Shown piece after piece: positions 44,851 to 52,690 of a stretch of 64,000 bases of DNA. Source of the DNA: Devosia sp. (GTDB taxonomy: Bacteria; Pseudomonadota; Alphaproteobacteria; Rhizobiales; Devosiaceae); the NCBI RefSeq assembly GCF_028290435.1, contig NZ_JAQGJV010000095.1, forward strand, positions 94,836 through 158,835. The letters are read 5' to 3'. The notes under the pieces were generated by a model that ran no database searches, had not been told where the DNA came from, and saw nothing but the letters and a program-made list of their open reading frames with translations. A program made the translations under genes and the position numbers. Positions within the stretch are counted from its first letter, which is position 1. Each line of letters begins with the position of its first letter.

Positions 44851-45231
44851 CGGATTGGCTTTCGAGCTGTTGATGACAACAATCGTGGCTACCGTGCACT
44901 CCCGTACGCACGTTACCGCGCATGCAACTAAAGTTCAACGCCCAAGAATGACGCGGAGTTCCGCAACTGGCAAACCGCGGAGCATGATTTCTCGTTATTT
45001 CAGCGAAGCTAAAATGGTTTTACGTTGATATTGCGCCTCCGAGTGCTGCCTATAATGTTGTTTGGTTTTCGGCAAAAGCTTCGACTTGTTGTGATTTCCG
45101 GATTGGGAAGTGATTCGGCGCCCCGTTCTCGAAGTGGGACCAGCAAGCAGGGTTAGCCCGTCAGCAGGCGGTTGACGCAGGACCTCATTGGTTGTATTTA
45201 GCAATCTACGTAATTATCAGGTTGTGCAAAT
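44851..45231. other. Intergenic region without recognisable gene
   Basis: 380 bases, AT-richer than the window average. It should carry the promoters of the PAS-LuxR gene (minus) and the arsR gene (plus). I see no terminator, repeat or ORF with coding character. Confidence 0.5.
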
Positions 45232-45597
45232 ATGACGGACGGGTTGAGCGCGACTTTTTCGGCACTGGCCGATCCGACGCGGCGGGCGATCCTGGCGCGG
45301 CTGACGCATGGCGCGGCGACGGTCAATGAACTGGCGGAGCCATTCAGCATGACGCTGCCCTCGGTGTCGCGGCACCTCAAGGTGCTGGAGGCGGCGGGGC
45401 TTGTGGTCAAGGAGCGGTCGGCACAGTTCCGGCCGTGCCGGCTGGAGGTCGCGCCGCTGGAGGCGGCAGATGACTGGATGGGGCAGTACCGCGCCTTTTT
45501 TGGCGAGCGGCTCGACCGGCTCGATGCGCAGCTCAAGACCATGATGGCGGCAAAGGCCGCCACGAACCACAAACCGGAAACAGGAGAGGAAGAATGA
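45232..45597 (+). CDS. ArsR-family repressor (SRPBCC-linked type)
   Basis: 121 residues. FSALADPTRRAILARLTHG, VNELAEPFSMTLPSVSRHLKVLEAAGLV form the winged helix of the ArsR subgroup that is paired with AHSA1-domain proteins; no metal-binding ELCVC motif is present. Its stop overlaps the start of the next gene (ATGA), so the two are coupled, the usual arrangement for this pair. Confidence 0.93.
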   Translation: MTDGLSATFSALADPTRRAILARLTHGAATVNELAEPFSMTLPSVSRHLKVLEAAGLVVKERSAQFRPCRLEVAPLEAADDWMGQYRAFFGERLDRLDAQLKTMMAAKAATNHKPETGEEE

Positions 45598-46103
45598 CCG
45601 CGACCTACAAATTCGACCGGGGGTTTACGCTCAAGCGCCAGTTCGACGCCCCGCCCAGCATGGTGTTCCAGGCCTGGACCGAGCCGGCTTATCTCGACTG
45701 GTTTTTCAATCCGGGTCTGCCGGTGACCGCCCCGACCGTGGTGGATTTACGGGTTGGGGGCGTGTGGCGGCAGCAGATGGTGGAAAATGCCGACAAGCAG
45801 TATTTCACCGGCGGGGTCTATCGCGAAATCGTGCCCGGCGAAAAACTGGTGTTCAGCTGGGGCGCCGAGGACGGCTGGCCGCCGATCGATCTCGATAATC
45901 TCGACGAAGGCCCGCTGGTGACGCTGCGGTTCAAACCGGCCGGAGGCGGCACCGAGATGGATTTGCAGGTGCAATTTCCCGATCACCTGAGCGAAGGGCG
46001 GGTGCGCGAATGGCTGCAGACGGGCATGCGCGAGGGTTGGGGTTATACGATCGACCGGCTCACCGACCAACTGGGCGAGAGCGCGAAAGCGCGTGCCAGC
46101 TAG
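45594..46103 (+). CDS. SRPBCC/AHSA1-domain protein
   Basis: 169 residues. FDAPPSMVFQAWTEPAYLDWF opens the AHSA1 (START-like) fold, and WGYTIDRLTDQL is its C-terminal helix. These proteins have a hydrophobic cavity for an unknown ligand. Coupled to the arsR-type gene. GC content is as in neighbours. Confidence 0.9.
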   Translation: MTATYKFDRGFTLKRQFDAPPSMVFQAWTEPAYLDWFFNPGLPVTAPTVVDLRVGGVWRQQMVENADKQYFTGGVYREIVPGEKLVFSWGAEDGWPPIDLDNLDEGPLVTLRFKPAGGGTEMDLQVQFPDHLSEGRVREWLQTGMREGWGYTIDRLTDQLGESAKARAS

Positions 46104-46115
46104 GCTTTGCCGCGA

Positions 46116-46562
46116 TCAGTTGTTGATCGCGATGATGCCCCAATGGGTCTGCGAGCAACTGTCATCGTCGCAGATGTTGGAGACCCACACTTTCCCATCG
46201 CCGAAGCCGACGCCTTCGCTGGTGACGATCAGGTCGGCTACGTCCTGGGTGCGAATGGCTTCCTGCGCCTCGGTGGAGACCAGCGTGTCGAAATTGTCGA
46301 TCATGTCCTGCTCGGCCAGCACGTCATAGACTTCGCCATTGGCCTTGATGGTGATGGGATAGGCGACATTGGCGGCGATGGTCGTCGGATCGCCGAACAT
46401 CATGGCGTCCTGCATGAGACCGAACAGCTCGAAAAAGCCCTCGGAATCGCCGTGGATCGACTCGATGCTGGCGGTAACGTCCTCCTCGGACTGGGCGAAG
46501 GCGGCGGGCGCGGCGGCCAGAACGGCAAACAGGGCAAGCGTCAGTGAAGCAAGGCGCAACAT
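46116..46562 (-). CDS. Secreted hypothetical protein
   Basis: 148 residues from ATG 46562 (TTGGAGA upstream). Signal peptide ends near AFA (~22). The mature part (ITIKANGEVYDVLAEQDMID, GKVWVSNICDDDSCSQTHW) looks like a small alpha/beta NTF2-like domain with a Cys pair. Family not recognised. Convergent with the AHSA1 gene, 12 bases apart. Confidence 0.75.
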   Translation of the reverse strand: MLRLASLTLALFAVLAAAPAAFAQSEEDVTASIESIHGDSEGFFELFGLMQDAMMFGDPTTIAANVAYPITIKANGEVYDVLAEQDMIDNFDTLVSTEAQEAIRTQDVADLIVTSEGVGFGDGKVWVSNICDDDSCSQTHWGIIAINN

Positions 46563-46735
46563 CGTCGTCTCCAAGGCTGGCGATGCGCGAAGCTGCCGCA
46601 CTGGCCGCCGATAAGCAAATGAAATTGCAGGCATTGTTGGGGCATGGGCGCTCGGTGGTCGACGATATTCGACCGCAGTGTCGGATCGATCATCGGCTCA
46701 GCGTCATTATGGAGTGTCCCGCAAGGAGATTTCCG

Positions 46736-47347
46736 ATGAGCAACGTCGTTATCGATATGACCATGTCGCTGGAGGGCTACGTTGCCGGGCCGAACGACGG
46801 CAAGGCCTATCCGCTGGGCCAGCATGGCGGCATGGCGATTTTCGACTGGTACACCAGCGGCACGGAGCAGGTGCAGACGCCGCTGTTCAGGCCAGCACCG
46901 GGCGCCAACCGCGATGAGGTGGACGCAATGTTCGCGGACTCCGGCGCCTTCATCTTCGGGCGCCGGACTTACGACATCACCGATGGCTGGGGCGGGCGGC
47001 ATCCGGTCAATGGGGTGCCGGTGTTCGTGCTGACCCATAATCCGCCCCAGAATTTCCCCAAGGGGCCTTCGAACCTGACCTTTGTGACGGATGGCATTGC
47101 CAGCGCCATCGAGCAGGCGCGCGGCGCGGCCAATGGCAAGGACATCAAGCTGGGCGGGGCCTCGCCCGGAAAGCAGGCACTGGCGGTCGGGCTATGCGAC
47201 GAAATCAACGTGCATGTCGCGCCCTATCTGCTGGGTGGGGGCGTGCGGCTGTTCGATGAGCTGCCGGAGGGCATCAGGTTGGAAAAGCTGCACGTGAGCG
47301 ACGGGCCGCTGGCGACCCATATTCGCTATAAGGTGCTGAGGACCTGA
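46736..47347 (+). CDS. RibD C-terminal/dihydrofolate-reductase-like protein
   Basis: 203 residues from ATG 46736 (AAGGAG upstream). VVIDMTMSLEGYVAGPND is the typical start, followed by FIFGRRTYDITDGWGG, PVFVLTHNPP and KLGGASPGKQALAVGLCDEI, the NADPH-binding layout of the RibD_C/DHFR-fold reductases. Unlike FolA, such stand-alone proteins have no defined substrate. A longer open frame starting 46544 adds no conserved residues. Confidence 0.88.
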   Translation: MSNVVIDMTMSLEGYVAGPNDGKAYPLGQHGGMAIFDWYTSGTEQVQTPLFRPAPGANRDEVDAMFADSGAFIFGRRTYDITDGWGGRHPVNGVPVFVLTHNPPQNFPKGPSNLTFVTDGIASAIEQARGAANGKDIKLGGASPGKQALAVGLCDEINVHVAPYLLGGGVRLFDELPEGIRLEKLHVSDGPLATHIRYKVLRT

Positions 47348-47462
47348 GAGTAATGAGGGGAGAGCCGCTTGGGAATGCAGACCGGCGAACCGGCTTGCAA
47401 CGTCTCTCCCCTGTCAGAACAGCCTGGTGGACGCAGGACGTTCCGAATCCGAAGCGCAATGC

Positions 47463-47822
47463 CTATTTGGCGAAGACGACGGCGTGTGTCGTGTCGTTGG
47501 CAGCGTTCTGTGCGGTGCGCCCGAAGGCGTCGCGGAAATCTTCGATATAGACGATGTCGGGCCGGGCGAGCTGTGTGCGGGCCAGCGTGCCGATAATGTA
47601 GGCGAGGTGAGCGCTGTTGCGAGCCCCGACTTTAGTCATGATATGGGCGCGGTGGGTTTCGACCGTCTTGTAGCTGATCGCCAGCTTTTGGCCGGCCTCG
47701 CGGCTGGTCAGCCCCTGGCCGATGAGGCTGGCGACTTCGAGTTCGCGCGGCGATAGCTTGTAGGGATTGCGCGCCTGGATGCGCGCCAGTTCTGGATCAG
47801 GCGCAGTGTCGAACATGGTCAT
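47463..47822 (-). CDS. Small LuxR-type helix-turn-helix protein
   Basis: 119 residues, essentially one LuxR/GerE domain (LSPRELEVASLIGQGLTSRE, SYKTVETHRAHIMTKVGARN) with a short N-terminal arm and a ~35-residue tail. No sensor domain is present, so it may act as a constitutive regulator or as a partner of another LuxR protein. Divergent from another LuxR gene; a large inverted repeat lies between them. Confidence 0.87.
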   Translation of the reverse strand: MTMFDTAPDPELARIQARNPYKLSPRELEVASLIGQGLTSREAGQKLAISYKTVETHRAHIMTKVGARNSAHLAYIIGTLARTQLARPDIVYIEDFRDAFGRTAQNAANDTTHAVVFAK

Positions 47823-47942
47823 TCAGTGCCGCATTTCCGATAGCGGGCCCGCCCCAAATGCTGCCCCTACTCACAATAGAGACAATACAACATATTGAGT
47901 CGCCTGAAAATTGTGAGGAATGACGCTGGCAAAACTGTCATG

Positions 47943-47999
47943 GTGAAAAAGGCCATCGTGGAAAATCCCATCGGGAGATTTTACGATGGGGTTTTTCAC
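47943..47999. repeat. Inverted repeat between divergent LuxR genes
   Basis: 47943-47959 and 47983-47999 are near-perfect 17-base arms (GTGAAAAAGGCCATCGT against ACGATGGGGTTTTTCAC, two mismatches), with AAAATC/GATTTT nested inside. T-rich at both ends, so it could be a leader hairpin, bidirectional terminator or regulator site. Confidence 0.55.
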
Positions 48000-48081
48000 G
48001 AGGAACGATGACAAAGCCGGATAACCTGCTAGGTTTTGGCATCGCAGAATCCTCGGTGCGGTCTGCGACGAGGGGGAAACA

Positions 48082-48777
48082 GTGCTAGCTTTGGTGGAGC
48101 GAGTTCTCGATGGCATTCGCAAGTCCCGAACGGACACCGACATCATCGGTGTGCTGTCCGAGATCAGCGCATCCTTAGGGTTTCGCAGCGGCTTCCTGAT
48201 CGAATACGCCACCGATCTGAAATCGGCGCTGCATATCCTGGACAGCAATCCGCAGCGCGAAGGCTGGCTTCAGGACTATGTCGCCACCGGCCTGCGTACC
48301 AGTCAAAGCGAGTTGGCGGCGCTGCTGGCGGAAGGCGGCGTGCAGACCTTCGACGGCAGCCGTTTCGATGCGGAAAGCCGCCTGCTGTCCTTCGCGCGCC
48401 GGGTCGATATCGTGGAACTGGTGCTTGTGCCGGTCAGCTTCGATGGCTCTGTCATCGGGCTGGGAGGCTTTTCGGGCAATCCGCCGCTCACCGGTGCGCA
48501 GAAGACCGCGCTACAACTGGTGGTCTATAGCCTGTTTGCACAGACCCGCTCGTTCCGGGCCAGCGTCAGCCGCACCGCGACTGAGCCGCTGACGCCGCGC
48601 GAAAAGGAGGTCATCAGGCTCTCGGCCGATGGGCTGACGTCGCAGGAGATCGCGCTGCAACTGGGCATGTCGCCGCGCACCGTCAACCAGCACGTGGACA
48701 ATGTCGCCGACAAGCTGGGCACCCGCAACCGCGCCCATACGGTGGCCGAGGTGATCCGGCACGGGCTGCTCAACTAG
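48082..48777 (+). CDS. LuxR-family regulator with N-terminal sensor domain
   Basis: 231 residues from GTG 48082 (AGGGGG upstream). Residues ~5-150 form an alpha/beta domain resembling the autoinducer-binding or GAF-like domain of LuxR proteins (LGFRSGFLIEYATDL, VELVLVPVSFDGSVIGLGGF). The C-terminal helix-turn-helix has LTPREKEVIRLSADGLTSQE and RTVNQHVDNVADKLG. No LuxI-type synthase occurs in the window, so if it binds an acyl-homoserine lactone it would be an orphan. Confidence 0.87.
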   Translation: MLALVERVLDGIRKSRTDTDIIGVLSEISASLGFRSGFLIEYATDLKSALHILDSNPQREGWLQDYVATGLRTSQSELAALLAEGGVQTFDGSRFDAESRLLSFARRVDIVELVLVPVSFDGSVIGLGGFSGNPPLTGAQKTALQLVVYSLFAQTRSFRASVSRTATEPLTPREKEVIRLSADGLTSQEIALQLGMSPRTVNQHVDNVADKLGTRNRAHTVAEVIRHGLLN

Positions 48778-48793
48778 CGCCAGGTCCTGCGAG

Positions 48794-49099
48794 CTATTCT
48801 TCCGGCTCGCTGGTGAACAGCAGCGGATAGCCTTTGTCGCGGGCGATTTCGGTGGCGCGGTTGGATTTCTCTTCGGCGATTTCCTTGGTGAACACGGCGA
48901 CCACGCAGGAGCCCTTGGTGTGGGCGGTCAGCATGATGCCGAGGGCCTGGGCCTCGGGCACGCGGAATTCGGCCTTGAGAATGCGGACGACGAAGTCGCG
49001 CGGGGTGAAATCGTCGTTGACCAGGATGACCTTGTAGAGCGGGGGCTTCGCCGTCTTGAGGACAGTCTCGGTGCGGTTCTTGGTATCGGTATCAGCCAT
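48794..49099 (-). CDS. clpS: ClpS adaptor (ClpS2-like)
   Basis: 101 residues from ATG 49099. YKVILVNDDFTPRDFVVRIL includes the N-degron-binding NDD motif, and HTKGSCVVAVFTKEIAEEK and YPLLFTSEPEE match the second ClpS of alphaproteobacteria rather than ClpS1. It delivers N-end-rule substrates to ClpAP. The clpA gene is not adjacent, as usual for the second copy. Confidence 0.92.
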   Translation of the reverse strand: MADTDTKNRTETVLKTAKPPLYKVILVNDDFTPRDFVVRILKAEFRVPEAQALGIMLTAHTKGSCVVAVFTKEIAEEKSNRATEIARDKGYPLLFTSEPEE

Positions 49100-49291
49100 T
49101 GGAAGGCGCTCCTGCCAATGCTCGGGCAATCATTTTATCAAAGTCCGGCGGCCGTTTACAGATGGCACTGTGCCCCGGATGGTTCAATGGCGGAAATAAC
49201 GAAAACCCGGGGCCGCGGGTTCCCCTGAGGTTTGACCGGCCAGTAGCCGGGGGCGTAGGCTCGGCCATCCCCCTATCGCTGGAGACTCACC

Positions 49292-50269
49292 ATGGACTAT
49301 CGCCGCCTTGGAACGACCGGGCTGGAAGTGTCGCGCATTTGCCTGGGCTGCATGAGTTATGGGGACGCGACGCGCGGCAATCACGAGTGGACGCTGGACG
49401 AGGCTACCAGCCGGCCCTTCATCAAGCAGGCGCTGGAGGCGGGGATCAATTTCTTCGATACGGCCAATGTCTATTCGGAGGGCACCAGCGAGGAAATCGT
49501 CGGGCGGGCGCTCAAGGATTTCGCCAAGCGGGACGAAGTGGTGATCGCCACCAAGGTGCATGGCCGGATGCGGCCGGGGCCGAACGGTGCAGGCCTGTCG
49601 CGGCGGGCGATCATGGCTGAAATTGACAACAGCCTGCGGCGGCTGGGCACCGACTATGTGGACCTCTACCAGATCCATCGCTGGGACCCGGCGGTGCCCA
49701 TCGAGGAAACGCTGGAGGCGCTGCATGACGTGGTCAAGGCCGGCAAGGCCCGCTATATCGGCGCGTCCTCGATGTTCGCCTGGCAATTCGCCAAGGCGCT
49801 GTATCTGCAAAAGGCCAATGGCTGGGCGCGGTTCGTGACCATGCAGGACCATCTCAACCTGATGTATCGCGAGGAAGAGCGCGAAATGCTGCCGTTGTGC
49901 CGGGCCGAGGGGGTGGGCGTCATCCCGTGGAGCCCGCTGGCGCGGGGCAAGCTGACGCGCGACTGGGACGAGGGAACTCCGCGCAATAGCACCGACAACG
50001 TGCTCGCCAAAATGTACACCGACACCGAGGCCGCCGACCGCAAGGTGGTTGAGGCGGTGGCTCAGGTGGCGCAGCGGCTTGGCGTGTCGCGGGCGCAGGT
50101 GGCGCTGGCGTGGGTTTTGCAGAACGACGGCGTAACGGCGCCTATCGTTGGGGCGACCAAGCCGCAGCATCTGACGGACGCGGTGGCGTCGGTTGGGGTC
50201 AAGTTGAGCGCCGAGGATGTGGCAGCGCTGGAGGCGCCCTATGTGCCGCATGAGATTGCGGGGCATTAG
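49292..50269 (+). CDS. Aldo/keto reductase
   Basis: 325 residues. The catalytic tetrad is visible: Asp and Tyr in FFDTANVYSEG, Lys in VIATKVHG and His in LYQIHRWDPA. GVIPWSPLARGKLTRDW and PIVGATKPQHL bind NADP. The sequence resembles the YajO/PhdYL group that reduces sugar or aldehyde carbonyls. GGAG upstream of ATG 49292. Substrate not assignable. Confidence 0.93.
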   Translation: MDYRRLGTTGLEVSRICLGCMSYGDATRGNHEWTLDEATSRPFIKQALEAGINFFDTANVYSEGTSEEIVGRALKDFAKRDEVVIATKVHGRMRPGPNGAGLSRRAIMAEIDNSLRRLGTDYVDLYQIHRWDPAVPIEETLEALHDVVKAGKARYIGASSMFAWQFAKALYLQKANGWARFVTMQDHLNLMYREEEREMLPLCRAEGVGVIPWSPLARGKLTRDWDEGTPRNSTDNVLAKMYTDTEAADRKVVEAVAQVAQRLGVSRAQVALAWVLQNDGVTAPIVGATKPQHLTDAVASVGVKLSAEDVAALEAPYVPHEIAGH

Positions 50270-50301
50270 CCGATTAGAGGTGAACGTTCACCAAACTCGG
50301 T

Positions 50302-50431
50302 GTCACCCCGGTGGAGGCCGGAAGCCATCTCAAGATAGAGAAGCCATCTCAAGATAGAAGGGCGGCCGCAAGGTCGACCTGGCGGCGTATGGTGTGATCT
50401 CGGGATGGGCCCCGGCCTGCGCCGGGGTGAC
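50302..50431. repeat. Palindrome with an internal 19-base direct repeat
   Basis: GTCACCCCGG (50302-50311) pairs with CCGGGGTGAC (50422-50431), a common REP-like motif. Inside, AAGCCATCTCAAGATAGA occurs twice back to back (50322-50340 and 50341-50359). Lies between the reductase and the convergent GNAT gene. Confidence 0.65.
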
Positions 50432-50460
50432 ATCGCGTGTGGGGACGTTTCAGGGTCAGG

Positions 50461-50928
50461 CTAAAGCTTGAGCTTGAACCCCTCGTGCGACTGATCGAAG
50501 CCGAGTTTGCGGTAGAAGCGGTGGGCGTCGGTACGGAGCTTGTTGGAGGTGAGTTGCACCACGCCGCAGCCGGCTTCGCGGCAGCGTTCGATGGCCCATT
50601 GCACCATGGTGGTGCCGAGGCCGGAGCCGCGCTGGTCGGAGCGGATGTGGACGTTTTCCAGCACTCCGCGCTTCATGCCGAAGGCCGGCAGGCCGGGCAG
50701 GAAGCTGATCTGCAGCGTGCCGACAACCTCGCCATCGCGCTCGGCGACGATCAGCCGATGGGCTGGATCGGCCTTGATGGCGGCGAAGGCCGCCAGGGTG
50801 CGCGGATCGGTAAAGGTGGCCGGATCGAGCGAGGGTGTATCGGGGCCGCGCGCGTCGCCGGCATGGCTGAGGGTCAACATGATGGGAATGTCGGCGGCAG
50901 TGGCGTCGCGGAAGGTCAGGTCGGGCAT
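50461..50928 (-). CDS. GNAT-family N-acetyltransferase
   Basis: 155 residues. MPDLTFRDATAADIPIM starts the fold; VLENVHIRSDQRGSGLGTTM is the acetyl-CoA loop and NKLRTDAHRFYRKLGF the C-terminal motif. A typical small GNAT; substrate unknown. Upstream (70 bases) lies the convergent-side arsR-type gene on the same strand. Confidence 0.9.
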   Translation of the reverse strand: MPDLTFRDATAADIPIMLTLSHAGDARGPDTPSLDPATFTDPRTLAAFAAIKADPAHRLIVAERDGEVVGTLQISFLPGLPAFGMKRGVLENVHIRSDQRGSGLGTTMVQWAIERCREAGCGVVQLTSNKLRTDAHRFYRKLGFDQSHEGFKLKL

Positions 50929-50998
50929 GGCGGCAATCCCAATGAGGAGACTGCGCCCGTTCTAGCGACGAAACGGCCGCCGGAACAGCCGGGCTGTC

Positions 50999-51406
50999 TT
51001 AGGAATGCCTGGCTTGATCGAAGGCGCTGGCGGTGTCGCGATCGAGCAGCGTGCCGCCGTCGCGCAGGAAGAACGGCAGGTCGCGGCAGGTGGCGATGAT
51101 GGAATCGAGGAAGCCGGGAAAGCGCTGATCGAGATCTGCGCGGCGCAGGGTTACCAGCCGGCGCGTACCCTCGGGACGCACATGCACGACGCCGGCCTCG
51201 CGCAACTTGGCGAGGTGATAGCTCAGCGAGGTCTTGGAGCCCAGATCGAGAAACTGCCCACAGGTCATGGCGTTTTCCTCGTTGCGCGCGAGGTAGCCGA
51301 TGATGGCAAGGCGGGTTTCGTCGCCCAGCGCGGTCAGCACATTGGCGAAGACGATCTGCTCGATATCGGGATGCGGAAGATAGGTCATGACCATCACATA
51401 GCGCAT
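50999..51406 (-). CDS. ArsR-family repressor of the adjacent MFS gene
   Basis: 135 residues from ATG 51406 (AGCAGG upstream). VLTALGDETRLAIIGYLARN, TSLSYHLAKLREAGVVHVRPEGT are the winged helix; no metal motif. It is divergent from an MFS exporter, and two 18-base GTTCAA...TTTGAAC operators sit between the two genes, so it probably represses both. Ligand unknown, perhaps a quinone or drug. Confidence 0.88.
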   Translation of the reverse strand: MRYVMVMTYLPHPDIEQIVFANVLTALGDETRLAIIGYLARNEENAMTCGQFLDLGSKTSLSYHLAKLREAGVVHVRPEGTRRLVTLRRADLDQRFPGFLDSIIATCRDLPFFLRDGGTLLDRDTASAFDQARHS

Positions 51407-51424
51407 CGCTGGCCTGCTTTCAAT

Positions 51425-51442
51425 GTTCAAAGACTTTTGAAC
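51425..51442. promoter_or_regulatory. ArsR operator 1
   Basis: GTTCAAAGACTTTTGAAC, perfect 7-bp arms. Confidence 0.75.
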
Positions 51443-51476
51443 TTTACCTTGACAGTCCGGTGATCGAGGTCCAATT

Positions 51477-51494
51477 GTTCAATGAATTTTGAAC
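51477..51494. promoter_or_regulatory. ArsR operator 2
   Basis: GTTCAATGAATTTTGAAC, the same site with one arm change, ending 14 bases before the MFS start. Confidence 0.72.
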
Positions 51495-51508
51495 AAAGAG
51501 GTTTCCTC

Positions 51509-52690
51509 ATGGATATCCGTCTGATCTGGCTGGCGGTCGGCACCTTCGCCATCGGCGTCGAGAGCTTCGCTATTTCGAGCCTCTTGCCGCAAATTGCCGA
51601 TTCCACCGGGGTGACGCTGACGCAGGCGGGCTATCTGGTAATCGCCTTCGCGCTGGCCAATGCCTTTGGCGCGCCGGTGCTGGCAGCGCTGACTGGCACG
51701 GCCGACCGGCGGCGCACGCTGACGCTGGCGGCGCTGGTGTTTTCGGTCGGCGCGCTGTGGGCTAGTTTTTCGCAGGGCTATTTCGAGCTGATGGCGGCGC
51801 GCGTGCTGATGGCGTTTTCGGCGGGGCTCTATACTGCGACGGCGCAGGCCACGGGCGTCGCCATTTCGTCGGTTGACCATCGGGCGCGGGCGATTTCGGT
51901 GATTGTCGGCGGCACCACGATGGCGGTGGCGTTTGGGGCGCCATTGGGCGCGCTGATCGGCGGATTGGTGGGTTGGCGCGGTGCCTATGTGATGGTGGCG
52001 GCGTTCGGCGTGATCGCGGCTGGTTCGATCTGGCTGCTGTTGCCGGCTGGGCTGCGCGGCGCACATTTGCCCTTGCGGCAGCGTATCGCGGCGATCGGCA
52101 TTCCGGGTGTTCCGGTGGCGCTGCTGACGACGTGGCTCTACATGACCGGCGGCTTTACGGTGATCATCTACATCGCGGCTCTGACCACCAAATCGATTGG
52201 ATTGCCAGCGGCCTTGGTGCCGGCGGTGCTGCTATCCTTCGGCATTGGGGCGGCGATCGGCAATGTGGCGGGCGGGCAGTTGTCGGACCGGCTCGGGTCG
52301 CGCCAGACCATTATCGGGGCGATCGTGCTGTCGGCGGCGCTGATGTTCGCGATGTCTGCCGTGGTGCATTTGCCGGTGGCAATGGTGGGGGCGGTGTTCT
52401 TTGCGCTGATCTTCGTCTGGGGCTTTGTGGCCTGGGCGTTTTTGCCGCCGCAGTCGAGCCATTTGCTGGGCTTGTCGCCCACGAATGCACCGCTGGTGCT
52501 GTCTCTCAATGCGTCGGCGCTTTATCTCGGCATCGCGGCCGGCTCGTTCGTCGGTGGGCTGGTGTTGCAGAATGCCAGTGTCAACGATCTGGGCTGGATC
52601 GGGGCCTTGTTCCCGGTCGCGGCGCTGGTGCTGACCGTAGTGGCGGCGCCGGGCCGCGAGCGTATCACCGGCGAAATGCGGCTGGGCTAA
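51509..52690 (+). CDS. MFS transporter, DHA1 (AraJ-like)
   Basis: 393 residues and twelve helices from ATG 51509, chosen over an ATG at 51482 because AAAGAGG sits just before it and the earlier ATG lies inside the operator. GTADRRRTLTLAALVFS carries the loop 2-3 motif. Likely drug/proton antiporter under the divergent ArsR repressor. The 3' end overlaps the convergent ABC permease by four bases. Confidence 0.9.
   Translation: MDIRLIWLAVGTFAIGVESFAISSLLPQIADSTGVTLTQAGYLVIAFALANAFGAPVLAALTGTADRRRTLTLAALVFSVGALWASFSQGYFELMAARVLMAFSAGLYTATAQATGVAISSVDHRARAISVIVGGTTMAVAFGAPLGALIGGLVGWRGAYVMVAAFGVIAAGSIWLLLPAGLRGAHLPLRQRIAAIGIPGVPVALLTTWLYMTGGFTVIIYIAALTTKSIGLPAALVPAVLLSFGIGAAIGNVAGGQLSDRLGSRQTIIGAIVLSAALMFAMSAVVHLPVAMVGAVFFALIFVWGFVAWAFLPPQSSHLLGLSPTNAPLVLSLNASALYLGIAAGSFVGGLVLQNASVNDLGWIGALFPVAALVLTVVAAPGRERITGEMRLG

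Noticed and set aside
48082..48777. Quorum-sensing LuxI/LuxR system
   Set aside because: No LuxI-type synthase is present, and the sensor domain is only loosely similar to autoinducer-binding domains.
49184..50266. 360-codon minus-strand open frame
   Set aside because: Antisense to the aldo/keto reductase; Arg/His-rich shadow frame.
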